From G965279335 sp965279285 (lineage in GTDB: Bacteria; Pseudomonadota; Gammaproteobacteria; DSM-16500): a DNA stretch of 64,000 nt. The stretch covers positions 1,302,001 through 1,366,000 of the forward strand of contig OZ257148.1 of assembly GCA_965279285.1 (NCBI GenBank), in the 5' to 3' direction. Shown here in pieces: positions 1 to 9,400 of the stretch. The notes beneath the pieces were generated by a model. It was not told the DNA's origin. It saw only the letters and a list, made by a program, of their open reading frames with translations, and made no database searches. Positions within the stretch are counted from its first letter, which is position 1, and every line of letters begins with the position of its first letter. Made by a program: the position numbers and the translations under genes.

Positions 1-1089
1 TAGTGGTTGCATTTTCATAAACCACTGTTGCGTGAGATAGGGCTCAATAACAACACCAGAGCGATCGCCGCGCGGAACTTTTAATGTGTGCTTATCGATT
101 TTTTCAATTAAATTCAGTGCTTCTAAATCTTTAATAATTTGTAGGCGTGCAGCAAAGCGTTCTAAGCCTTGATATTTTTTGGGTGTGTTTTCATTAAGAT
201 GAGCATCAGGTGTTAAAATATTAATTTGTGCTAACTGATGACGCTGGCCGATGGCATTATCATTAAAATCGTGTGCAGGTGTGATTTTGACGCAACCACT
301 GCCAAACTCTTTATCAACATAATCATCAGCAATAATAGGGATAGTACGATCTGTCAGTGGTAAATGAACATGCTTGCCAATTAAATGCTGATAACGCTCA
401 TCATCTGGATTGACAGCAACCGCTGTATCACCAAGTAATGTTTCTGGGCGAGTTGTTGCAACAATAATATAATCTTGGCTATCAACTAAGGGATAACGAA
501 TATGCCATAATTTACCTTCTTCTTCGTTGCTAACGACTTCTAAATCTGAAATGGCTGTGAGTAATTTAGGATCCCAATTCACTAAACGAGTGCCACGATA
601 AATTAAACCTTCTTCATACAAGCGGATAAAAACTTCACGTACAGCAACAGATAATGATTCATCCATGGTAAAACGTTCGCGTGACCAATCTAAGGATGCA
701 CCTAAGCGTCGAAGTTGACGGGTGATGGTGCCGCCAGATTCTTTTTTCCATTCCCACACTTTTTTGATGAAGGTATCGCGACCTAAATCATGGCGTGAAA
801 TATTTTCACGCATTAACTGGCGTTCTACAACCATTTGGGTAGCAATGCCCGCATGGTCTGTGCCGGGTTGCCAAAGGGTATTATCACCTTGCATGCGATG
901 ATAGCGTATCATCACATCCATTAGACTAAAACCAAATCCATGCCCCATGTGTAAGCTGCCCGTTACATTGGGGGGAGGGAGCATAATGCAATAAGGTTTA
1001 CCATTTCCACTGGGAGCAAAGTACTGATTTTTTTCCCAAGTTTGATACCATTGCTGCTCAATGGCTTCCGGATTATAGAGTTTATCCAT
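1..1089 (-). CDS. valS: Valine--tRNA ligase (N-terminal part, cut by window edge)
   Basis: Cytoplasmic class I aminoacyl-tRNA synthetase that charges tRNA-Val and edits mischarged threonine. The frame is open from an ATG at 1089 to the window edge, giving the first 363 residues of a protein normally about 900-950 long. The PPPNVTG motif is at residues 38-44, followed by HMGH at 47-50, the ATP-binding HIGH-type signature. The last visible part (GVVIEPYLTQQW) is the conserved end of the editing insertion typical of ValRS. The KMSKS motif lies outside the window. It is the downstream partner of holC (8 bp gap) and pepA, the same order as in E. coli pepA-holC-valS. Confidence 0.96.
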   Translation of the reverse strand, partial: MDKLYNPEAIEQQWYQTWEKNQYFAPSGNGKPYCIMLPPPNVTGSLHMGHGFGFSLMDVMIRYHRMQGDNTLWQPGTDHAGIATQMVVERQLMRENISRHDLGRDTFIKKVWEWKKESGGTITRQLRRLGASLDWSRERFTMDESLSVAVREVFIRLYEEGLIYRGTRLVNWDPKLLTAISDLEVVSNEEEGKLWHIRYPLVDSQDYIIVATTRPETLLGDTAVAVNPDDERYQHLIGKHVHLPLTDRTIPIIADDYVDKEFGSGCVKITPAHDFNDNAIGQRHQLAQINILTPDAHLNENTPKKYQGLERFAARLQIIKDLEALNLIEKIDKHTLKVPRGDRSGVVIEPYLTQQWFMKMQPL

Positions 1090-1097
1090 GGACTTAT

Positions 1098-1535
1098 TTA
1101 CTCAACAGTGGCTAGTTTATGGGTGGTGAGTGTGTGACCGAGAGTTTTATAATATCGGTAACGCTCACGAGCATGTTCTTGTAATGTTGTATCACTACCT
1201 ACGCATTCTAAGATGCGGTTAAACTGGCGGTGAAAAGTAGGTGTTTCTAAGCTTAAATTAATTAAAATATCGCGGTGTTTTTCTGGCGTCACATTAAATC
1301 CCACTTGAATGGGTGGTGCAGGCTCAGGGCCTTCGCCATACAAATTATGCGGTAAAAAGCTATCCGCGCGATAAGTCCATAATAGTTCATCAAGAGTATG
1401 AGCATCGGCTTGATTGGCTGTGTGGATATAAATTCGATGTTTATTTTTGTAAGCTTTTTCTACTAAACGACACACGAGCTGAAAACAAGCATCAGGCTCG
1501 GGGTCGGATAGTATGTAAAAATCAATTTTGCTCAT
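1098..1535 (-). CDS. holC: DNA polymerase III subunit chi
   Basis: 145-aa subunit of the clamp-loader complex; in the family it pairs with psi and contacts SSB to link the replisome to coated single strands. The N-terminus (MSKIDFYILSD), the DELLWTY block and the SFLPHNL motif are typical of chi, and length matches the family (about 145-150). An AGGT Shine-Dalgarno core sits 6 nt before the ATG. Placed between pepA and valS as in E. coli; a class A palindrome separates it from pepA, so the two may be only partly co-transcribed. Confidence 0.93.
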   Translation of the reverse strand: MSKIDFYILSDPEPDACFQLVCRLVEKAYKNKHRIYIHTANQADAHTLDELLWTYRADSFLPHNLYGEGPEPAPPIQVGFNVTPEKHRDILINLSLETPTFHRQFNRILECVGSDTTLQEHARERYRYYKTLGHTLTTHKLATVE

Positions 1536-1562
1536 AGCTTACCTGTATTTTGAGGGGGTGGT

Positions 1563-1641
1563 GGTGGGCACGCTGTGCTTTGCCCACCCTACAAAAATAG
1601 ATTATAAAAATGTAGGGTGGGCAAAGCGCAGCGTGCCCACC
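1563..1641. repeat. Class A palindromic repeat (inverted pair)
   Basis: Two 30-bp arms (1563-1592 and 1612-1641) are near-perfect inverted copies beginning GGTGGGCACGCTG and ending CCCACCCTAC, with a 19-bp AT-rich loop. The left arm has one change (TGTGCTTT for TGCGCTTT). It lies between the pepA stop and holC and could form a strong hairpin in RNA from either strand. Confidence 0.95.
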
Positions 1642-1661
1642 AACTCCTCACCGCTATTATC

Positions 1662-3152
1662 TCACTTCTGACACTCATTAATTAAATATTGAACTAACAT
1701 CGGCACTGGCCGGCCAGTAGCATATCGATCAACTCCGCCCATCATAGCAGCCGTGCCTGCAACATCAAGATGTGCCCAATGAAATTTTTTGGCAAATCGC
1801 GATAAAAAACAGCCCGCGGTAATCGTACCCGCAGCACGCCCACCAATATTCGCCATGTCAGCAAATGGGCTTTTTATTTGTTCTTGATATTCATCCCACA
1901 AAGGTAATTGCCATGCGCGATCATAGCATTCATTACCAGCAGTTAATAAATCTTGTGCTAATGGCTGATAATTCGAGATTAAGCCTGTTGCATGATGGCC
2001 TAAAGCAACGACAACCGCTCCAGTGAGTGTAGCAATATCGATGACTACATCCGGTTTATAGCGTTCACAATAGGTAAGTGTATCACTCAGTACCAGTCGT
2101 CCTTCTGCATCGGTATTGAGAATCTCAACGGTTTGACCTGAGAGAGTGGTAACAATATCTTCTGGTTTACTTGCGCGGCCACCGGGCATATTTTCTGCAG
2201 CGGCTAATAATCCTACAATATGAATGGGTAGTTTTAATTCAGCGGCTGCTTGTATTGTGCCAAGGACAGTAGCTGCACCGCACATATCGTATTTCATGCC
2301 GATCATGCTTTCAGCAGGTTTAAGAGAAATACCACCCGTATCAAATGTAATGCCTTTACCAATCAGTGCCACAGTAGTGCTTTTTTTTGTGCTGCCTTTA
2401 TATTCAAGGCAAATGAGTTTGGGATCTTGAATACTGCCTTTAGCAACCGATAGAAATGCACCCATGCCAAGTTTTTGCATATCTTTACGTTCTAAGATTT
2501 TTACAGAAATATTTTTATGTTGCTTGGCAAGTTTCTTTGCTTGTTCTGCAAGATAGGTTGGTGTGCAAATATTGCCTGGTAAGTTGGCTAGATTTTTAGT
2601 GAATTCAACGCCGTGACTGATGGCTAACGCTTGTTTTAAAGCTATTTCACTAGCAGTGATATCTTTTTTATTTTCAACGTGAAGTATGACATCTTTTATG
2701 CGCGGAAGAGTTTGTTTTTCACTTTTAAATTGTTGAAAGCTATAAAGAGCGGCATAGGCTACTTCAGTCGTTTGTTTAATTTTCCAGGCAGTAGCGCGTT
2801 GTTCTACTGTAAGTTCTGGAAGAAAAAATACCGCTGATTCGGTTCGAGTTGCACAGGCTGCTTTCATACTTTTATTAATCAAAGTGCGGTATTCATGATC
2901 TTTTAAAGGTTTATTTTTTCCACAACCAACGAGTAACACAAGGTCAGCGGAAAGATGAGGTATAGAATAAAGCGCTAAAGTTTGGCCTAATTTCCCCTCT
3001 AAACCGCCTTGCTTTAGAATTTTTTTAATGTACCCTAAGCTTAATTTATCCAATTTAGCGGCAGTAGGTGAAAGCTCGGCTTGTTCAAACACGCCGATAA
3101 TTAAACAGCCTTTTTGTTTGCTTAAGTCACCGCTTTTAATTGAAAATTTCAT
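1662..3152 (-). CDS. pepA: Cytosol (leucyl) aminopeptidase, M17 family
   Basis: Manganese/zinc-dependent M17 aminopeptidase that trims N-terminal residues from peptides; E. coli PepA is also a DNA-binding architectural factor. The M17 signature NTDAEGRL lies at residues 346-353, preceded by the metal-binding region GKGITFDTGGISLKP and KYDMCGAA. I chose the ATG at 3152 (496 aa) over the upstream in-frame codon at 3200: MKFSIKSG is the usual start of the family and GGAG lies 5 nt upstream. Divergent from lptF, as in E. coli. Class A repeats sit on both sides. Confidence 0.95.
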   Translation of the reverse strand: MKFSIKSGDLSKQKGCLIIGVFEQAELSPTAAKLDKLSLGYIKKILKQGGLEGKLGQTLALYSIPHLSADLVLLVGCGKNKPLKDHEYRTLINKSMKAACATRTESAVFFLPELTVEQRATAWKIKQTTEVAYAALYSFQQFKSEKQTLPRIKDVILHVENKKDITASEIALKQALAISHGVEFTKNLANLPGNICTPTYLAEQAKKLAKQHKNISVKILERKDMQKLGMGAFLSVAKGSIQDPKLICLEYKGSTKKSTTVALIGKGITFDTGGISLKPAESMIGMKYDMCGAATVLGTIQAAAELKLPIHIVGLLAAAENMPGGRASKPEDIVTTLSGQTVEILNTDAEGRLVLSDTLTYCERYKPDVVIDIATLTGAVVVALGHHATGLISNYQPLAQDLLTAGNECYDRAWQLPLWDEYQEQIKSPFADMANIGGRAAGTITAGCFLSRFAKKFHWAHLDVAGTAAMMGGVDRYATGRPVPMLVQYLINECQK

Positions 3153-3223
3153 GTTAGCTCCTTTAGATAAGATCCGATATAATACACTTTGCGTGGGCAT
3201 GATTCTATATGGAATATTGATAA

Positions 3224-3336
3224 CTATTCAGTGAAGAGGGAGTTTGGTGGGCACGCTGCGCTTTGCTCACCCTACAAAATTTAAATGTAGGGTGGGCAAA
3301 GCGCAGCGTGCCCACCAAACTCTAACCGCTAAATAG
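3224..3336. repeat. Class A repeat with CTATTCAG-type termini
   Basis: Core arms are 3246-3275 and 3287-3316 (30 bp each, inverted; left arm has GCTCACC for GCCCACC). The symmetry continues outwards: the left flank reads CTATTCAGTGAAG..AGTTT and the right flank is the complement of CTATTTAGCGG..AGTTT. The whole unit is about 113 bp and fills the gap between divergent pepA and lptF, so promoters of both must overlap or flank it. Confidence 0.93.
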
Positions 3337-3386
3337 CTATTTAACATTAATAATACGAGCGGTTTTACCTCTCTCGAGTACAACTT

Positions 3387-4499
3387 GTGATTTTATCGCG
3401 CTATTTAAGAAAAGAAGTATTTAGTTCACTCCTAGCAGTGACATTCGTGCTATTGCTTATTTTTATGAGCAATCAATTAGTGCGTTATCTAAGTTATGCC
3501 GCATCGGGAAAGCTAGCCACTAATATATTATTACAATTGATTGGTTTTGAAATTCCTTATTTACTCGCTTTGTTGCTGCCACTCGGATTATATCTAGGAA
3601 TTATTTTAGCTTACGGACGTTTGTATGCAGATAATGAAATGAGTGTCATGCAAGCGGGTGGATTAAGTTACGTACGTTTAACAGTTATTACCAGCACGAT
3701 TACTTTAATTTTAACGGGCGTATTATTGGGATTAACTTTGTGGATTAATCCTATTATTTCTGCGAATAAAGAACGTACTTTAGCCGCAGGCATGTCAGCA
3801 GAAAATATTATTGCATCGTTGATGCCGGGGCGCTTTCAAGTATCCAGTAGTGGACGACGTGTTATTTATGTAGAGTCCATTTCACGAGCGCGCAAAAAAG
3901 CAGACAATATTTTTTTTGCAGAGCAAACTAAATCTTCATCAGAAGATGGTGCTCCTGGTGCTTGGTCAGTGGTATCGGCGGCACGCGGTTATCAATCGAA
4001 TGATAAGGCAACTAAACGCTCTTTTTTAGTTGCGGAACAAGGCTATCGATATCAAGGAATTCCTGGTCAAAACGATTATAAAATTATTCAATTTAAAAAA
4101 TATTCGGTGCAAATTCCAGAATTAACTGTTGGTAATCAACATAAAGAAACAGAAGGAATTTCTTCGTTAACCTTGTGGGATGATTATACTAATCCGAGTT
4201 ATGCAGCAGAGTTGCAATGGCGTCTTTCGATACCTTTATCGGCATTTTTATTATCTTTATTGGCTTTGCCTTTTAGTTATGTACGACCTCGCCAAGGTCG
4301 CTATTCATCGTTATTTCCAGCAATATTAATTTATATTGTTTATATGAATCTTTTATTTGTTGCACGGAATTGGGTTGAACAAAAAGTTATACCAACCTCT
4401 TTAGGTTTATGGTGGGTGCATGGATTATTTATTTTGATTTTAGCGGGATTGCTTTTTTATCGTTCGAGAAAGTTCAAACAATTAATAGGTCTATCATGA
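3387..4499 (+). CDS. lptF: LPS export ABC transporter permease LptF
   Basis: Inner-membrane permease of the LptB2FG transporter that extracts lipopolysaccharide and feeds the LptCAD bridge. It is 370 aa with a GTG start. Membrane segments lie near residues 12-32, 50-75 and 98-122, a periplasmic beta-jellyroll occupies the middle, and three more segments near 270-365 close the protein. The N-terminus (ILSRYLRKEV) is family-typical. Its TGA overlaps the lptG ATG (ATGA), so the two are translationally coupled. No strong Shine-Dalgarno is visible before the GTG. Confidence 0.93.
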   Translation: MILSRYLRKEVFSSLLAVTFVLLLIFMSNQLVRYLSYAASGKLATNILLQLIGFEIPYLLALLLPLGLYLGIILAYGRLYADNEMSVMQAGGLSYVRLTVITSTITLILTGVLLGLTLWINPIISANKERTLAAGMSAENIIASLMPGRFQVSSSGRRVIYVESISRARKKADNIFFAEQTKSSSEDGAPGAWSVVSAARGYQSNDKATKRSFLVAEQGYRYQGIPGQNDYKIIQFKKYSVQIPELTVGNQHKETEGISSLTLWDDYTNPSYAAELQWRLSIPLSAFLLSLLALPFSYVRPRQGRYSSLFPAILIYIVYMNLLFVARNWVEQKVIPTSLGLWWVHGLFILILAGLLFYRSRKFKQLIGLS

Positions 4500-5563
4500 T
4501 AACGATTATTCAGCGTTATATAGCCAATACCTTACTGATCACAACTTTTTTTGTAGTTGTTATTGTGATTGGATTAGCTTTTTTTGTTGGTTTGTTAGGT
4601 GAGTTAAAAGATATTGGTGTTGGCGATTATAATTTTACTCAGGCGGTGATACATACCTTTTTGCGCTTGCCTTATGTGATTTATCAGTTTTTCCCTATGC
4701 TGGTTTTAGTGGGTGGAATGATGGGGCTGGGGACATTAGCGACGAATCGTGAGTTAATTGTAATTCGTACATCAGGTGTTTCTATTTTAAAAATAATGGG
4801 CGCTGTCATTATGGCTTCGGTTGTTTTGATTGTGCTTGCAACGATATTAGGTGAATTAATTGCACCACAAGCCAATTTTTTGGCGGATAAACGCAAGGAT
4901 AGCGCAGAAAATTTTGGTCAAGCCGTAGCAACAGCATCCGGTGTGTGGGTGCATGAAGGAAATAATTTTTTACATATAGAGAAAGTGTTAGGAGTAGAGC
5001 ACTTAGAAGGAGTGACGCGTTATGAATTTAATGCGCAGCATCAATTAATTAGTGCGTATTATGCAAAATTTTTGGATTATCAACAAGGGCGATGGTTGTT
5101 GCGTGATGTGGTGAAAACCTCTTTTTTACAAGATAAAACAGTTAGTGAGAAAATGGCTGCGTTGACGTGGAATATAAGTTTAAAGCCTAATTTATTGAAT
5201 GTAGGTTTGATTGAGCCGCAGGAAATGTCATTGCCTGTGCTTTATAAATATTCGCGGCATTTAGTGGAGAATAAATCGCAGGCTACTCGTTTTCAATTTG
5301 AGTTGTGGAAGCGAATATTACAACCGTTGATGACCTTAGTGATGATATTGTTGGCAATTCCTTTTGTTTTTGGTTCGCCACGTTCGGTGACGATGGGTTG
5401 GCGGATTTTGTTGGGTGTTATTGTTGGATTTGTTTTTTATATTATGAATGCTTTGCTGGGGCAGTTTAGTGTGGTGTTTCAGATTTCGCCGTTTGTTTCG
5501 GCGTTGTTGCCGACGTTGGTGTTTGCGGTGTTGGGTGGGGGGTTGTTGTTGCGGGTTAGATAA
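4496..5563 (+). CDS. lptG: LPS export ABC transporter permease LptG
   Basis: Second permease of the LptB2FG complex, 355 aa. I chose the ATG at 4496, which overlaps the lptF stop, rather than an upstream in-frame codon inside lptF; the resulting N-terminus MITIIQRYIANTLL matches the family. Membrane helices lie at both ends (about residues 12-35, 60-80, 100-122 and 275-350), with a periplasmic domain between. LptB and LptC are not nearby. A single class A arm begins 19 bp after the stop. Confidence 0.93.
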   Translation: MITIIQRYIANTLLITTFFVVVIVIGLAFFVGLLGELKDIGVGDYNFTQAVIHTFLRLPYVIYQFFPMLVLVGGMMGLGTLATNRELIVIRTSGVSILKIMGAVIMASVVLIVLATILGELIAPQANFLADKRKDSAENFGQAVATASGVWVHEGNNFLHIEKVLGVEHLEGVTRYEFNAQHQLISAYYAKFLDYQQGRWLLRDVVKTSFLQDKTVSEKMAALTWNISLKPNLLNVGLIEPQEMSLPVLYKYSRHLVENKSQATRFQFELWKRILQPLMTLVMILLAIPFVFGSPRSVTMGWRILLGVIVGFVFYIMNALLGQFSVVFQISPFVSALLPTLVFAVLGGGLLLRVR

Positions 5564-5581
5564 TTATTGTGGCTTGTAGTT

Positions 5582-5611
5582 GTAGGGTGGGCAAAGCGCA
5601 GCGTGCCCACC
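5582..5611. repeat. Class A single arm
   Basis: One 30-bp right-type arm, GTAGGGTGGGCAAAGCGCAG..GTGCCCACC, without an adjacent partner. The nearest opposite arm is at 5967-5996, so the two face away from each other around the remnant at 5653-5915. The arm alone is an imperfect hairpin and may help terminate lptFG transcripts. Confidence 0.9.
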
Positions 5612-5652
5612 GTTGTCTTTGCCCTTGAATAAGTTGTAATTCAAGTAGAGTT

Positions 5653-5915
5653 TTGAAAGCTGGTGAAACAGATAATTTATTAGACGAAAAATGTGCTTCG
5701 TTAGGAAAAAGTCTTGTTGCAGTAACACCAAATGATTTAAAAGACTGTATTAAAGCAGCTAATCAGGCCTTGGTGTATCTCTCATGTCTTCATCCGAAGA
5801 CAAATTTTCCCCTACCTTGTTCCGTTCAAAAAGACCAGAGTCCACTAATACTATTGCCACCCAAGCAGCACCTGAGGCAGAAGTAACAACGCCTTTATTA
5901 CCAAAACATGAATAA
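5653..5915 (+). pseudogene. Degraded remnant of an effector-like gene (tail shared with the 630-aa protein)
   Basis: From 5784 to 5915 one frame encodes 43 residues ending PEAEVTTPLLPKHE and then TAA. This closely matches the last 43 residues of the 630-aa protein (ending PEAEVTAPLLPKHE), including SSEDK, SKRPE and NTI; the DNA is similar too. The segment FSPTLF is also found near the C-terminus of the 1103-aa protein. Upstream, 5653-5780 is open in a different frame with no start better than TTG. I read this as the 3' end of a third family member lost by deletion and frameshift. What the first half encoded is not recognisable. Confidence 0.72.
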
Positions 5916-5966
5916 AATTGATTTATGGTGTATCTGGTTATAAGTCACAAGGAAAAGAAGATTAAT

Positions 5967-5996
5967 GGTGGGCACGCTGCGCTTTGCCCACCCTAC
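5967..5996. repeat. Class A single arm
   Basis: A 30-bp left-type arm (GGTGGGCACGCTGCGC..CACCCTAC) facing away from the arm at 5582-5611; together they bracket the remnant. The stretch from 5997 to 6409 holds no gene I can support. It is AT-rich and presumably carries the promoter of the next gene. Confidence 0.9.
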
Positions 5997-6409
5997 GAAA
6001 TTTGCCTCCCTCCTCAAAAAATAAAATCTTTGCATCATCAGTGTCGGCACTATTAAGCCTTATCGCATTATTTTTTTCACAAAAAGTAAAATATTTGCAT
6101 TTAATGCGACACTATAAGATCGATTTTTACATATTAAGCATTGTTTGGTACAACAATGTCTTAGCGGAATGTAAGCAAATGACCACAATATGCATAAGAC
6201 ATTGCCTATACATGTAGCTGTTAGGCTTTCTTAAGCGTAATCAATAGTGATTGTAATTATATAATTTAAAGGTAAAAATTTTTTTTAAATTTGGAATTAA
6301 AGCAAAAAAGACATTATATCATCACTTGGCTTATCCTTTGTTTGCTCATAGTACACGATGTTTTATCTATAATAATCCTATAAATAATTCAGTGTCTATT
6401 GGAGAGAGT

Positions 6410-9400
6410 ATGCAATCAAGTACAGAAGCGCAATTAAGTGAAGTGCAGCCATTAATAGATTCAAGTGGGTCTGCAGCAGCAGCTTATCCAGATGAAAAGC
6501 ATGAAAATCCGTTAGCTAATGCTGTAGACAATAAAAATCACGAAAAAAAAACCAGCAAAGCAAAAAATCAAAATAAATCTTATTACCCTGCTGCTTCAGC
6601 ACATGTCTCTTCACGAAGTGCTGATGCAGTGACACCTGATGTTAAAACTCCTCCTATTTCACCTAAGAATAATATTCATATAGAAATTACCTCAATTCCA
6701 CCTCGCCCCGATGGAGTTGAAGCTGCGCCAAAAGGAGGCCCGGCAGTAAGAGCAGAAGTTGTTTCCACGAAAAAAGGCGATACGAGTTTATATACATTGA
6801 TTAAAAATCATGTTTCTAGATTACCTCTTGTTCAGAAAAATAAAATTAAAATTTCTAAAACAGATGAAAAAGAAAAAAGTAGTAAAGATATCTCACCAAA
6901 AGCTCAAAGGGAAAAAGAAATAAATTCCATTTATGAGCGTGTTATGTCGCTTTTAAACCAGCGGTTTCAGGGAATTGCTCAAGTAGGTCAAACGATAGAA
7001 AATGAGGATTCATTTTTTAATACGATGGACCAGCTACTGCAAAAAGCTGAGATTGAGATTCCAGAAAAGCCAAATCCAAGTCCTGATGAAAAGCAGGAGG
7101 CGCTTGTTTTATCAACCAATAAAAAACTACGACTTTTATGCGATAGCTATTTACAAGAAGCTATTAAATCAAAAAGTGATTATTGGCTAAAAGCACGATT
7201 AGAAGAAAGGAAAATGGGTTATGCGGTTTATAAAAATAATCTTAAATTTACCACAAAAGAATTGAATGTTGGAGATGAAAAACGGGTTGCTATTCCTGGA
7301 CGATATGATATAGAAGGACGCATTTTTTGTGGATTATTTAATATTCAACTACATGTTATCGTAGTTAGTGTGCCTAGAGATGAACTGGGTGAGTTAGATG
7401 ATACAAAAGATATTGATTTAAGTCATAAACTAGTTACGGCAGACTATTGCCTTAACAGAAATGAAATTGATATGAAAGATAAATATAACGAACCTCGAAT
7501 TTTGCATATGGTGGTTTTTGAGGATTCGCCGCAAATTATTCCAATAATTAATTTAAAATTAACAAAAAGAGAAGTAGAGCTAAAAGCACAACAAGATTTG
7601 ATAATGGCTGAGAATGCATTAGATGATCAAAAGAGAATGATGAAAGAAACAGAGGCGCTTAATGAAGCGAGAAAGCAATCAAGAAGCCAAAATATTCGCC
7701 ACTGGGTTGAGAAATATTTCCAGATAGCTCAGCAATGTATTGATTTGTGTGTGACAGTAGATACTAGCGGAAATGAAACTGTTAATCCACATCAAGCTGA
7801 AAAATTTGCAGTTGTATTAGGCGCACCAATACAAAAAGATATACAAGCTAATGGTGAAGAAGTGTATTATTTAAATCTAAATCATGGAGTTTTGGATAAT
7901 ACAACTGGTTTCTGGGCTACAATTAAAAATTGCATTAATGCATTTGAGAAAAGTCAAAAAGATTTAAATCGTAGTATTACTATATTGGAAGCTGTAGATA
8001 GAGACAGGCTTATTGGTAAGTTAGAGTTAGCGATTCAAGATTATAAAAAAAATGATTCTAGAAAATTAAAAGAACATATAACTCGTTTAAGTGATGGACT
8101 GGATCGAACTCATTTTAGTCAGGAAGACATAGAACGACGTTTTGTAAAGTCTGTGTGGCAATACTATAGTAATCGATTTGCAGCAGTTGAAAAAAATTGG
8201 AAAAGATCCACTATCTTGCGCGACTTCAATAATAATCGATCGTTAGTTAAATTTAAAGAAAATGTTGAAGCACTTGCAAAGAGTTCTTCTAAAAAAAGTG
8301 AGGACAGTCAGAGTGCAATACAGAGAATTCGTGAACCATTTATTGTCAAAATAGATCAAGCCGCAAATATCTATTGTGAACAATCTCGTAAGTGGTTAAG
8401 CAGCAACCCCGCTGAAAATGTTTTTACCCCTAAAGGCGACGATGAAAAGATTTATCGTAATTTGATAGCGGATGAAATTAAAGCGATATTTTTTCAAGGG
8501 AATTCCAGCTTTGTAGGTAATATTATTAATCAGGCTGAAATTTATGAGCCAGTTCACGGGAATGGTTTGTTGCATTTTGCAATGAAAAAATATAATGCAG
8601 TTAAAAGCCAACCTGCTAAAGACTTGGTATACAAGCTGATTGAAATGTTATATGAACGTGGAGCGCATCCCTACGTTAAAAATTTTCATGAACAAGCGGT
8701 ATATGCTTTTGCTGGAATGGAGCGGTTAACTAATGAGGATCATTGGAGAATCATTAAGCTGCAAATTAAGTTTACACCAACAATAAGTGAGACTGAAAGA
8801 GACGCAAAAAAAGCTTTTTTACTCTATTGCGAAGAAACAATAAAGATAAAGGCAAGCAAACTTAAAAGATTATTTATTAATGAGCGGATTAAATTTATTG
8901 AACGACTAGAGACGATGCAGGAGCTCACTAATTTTTTGTATGATGCACAGAGTAATTTACATGATGCGGCTCTTACGAATGGCATTGTAGGATTAAGAAA
9001 AACTATTTCGAGAGGTGATAATTCTTCTTTAGTTAAAATTATTGATAAACAAGTCATAGGTCCGATGAATAGCGGTGATAGTTTTCAGCTAATGTATATG
9101 GTAGAGAAAAGTCTGAGTCAGTTGGCTGATGAGAATATTGCGCTTAAGGCCGCTTTGAAAGCTAGTATTGATCACCAGGCAGTGGTGGAGAGAAAGACTA
9201 GTGCTGACATAAAGGCTTTAGAAGAAAAAGTAAAGAAAGCAGAAAATGATAAAAAAGCTGCAGAAGATGCATCTAATCAAAAGCAAGCGGCAGATGCTAA
9301 GCAAGCTAAACTTGATTCTGAAGCTGCAGAAAACAGACTTAAAGCTGCGGTTAAAGCCGCAGAGGATAGATTGAAAGCTGAGCAAGCTGTATATGTTACA

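Noticed and set aside
5984..6217. 77-codon frame after the class A arm at 5967
   Set aside because: It begins inside the repeat arm, lacks a ribosome binding site and resembles nothing; the region is probably noncoding upstream sequence.
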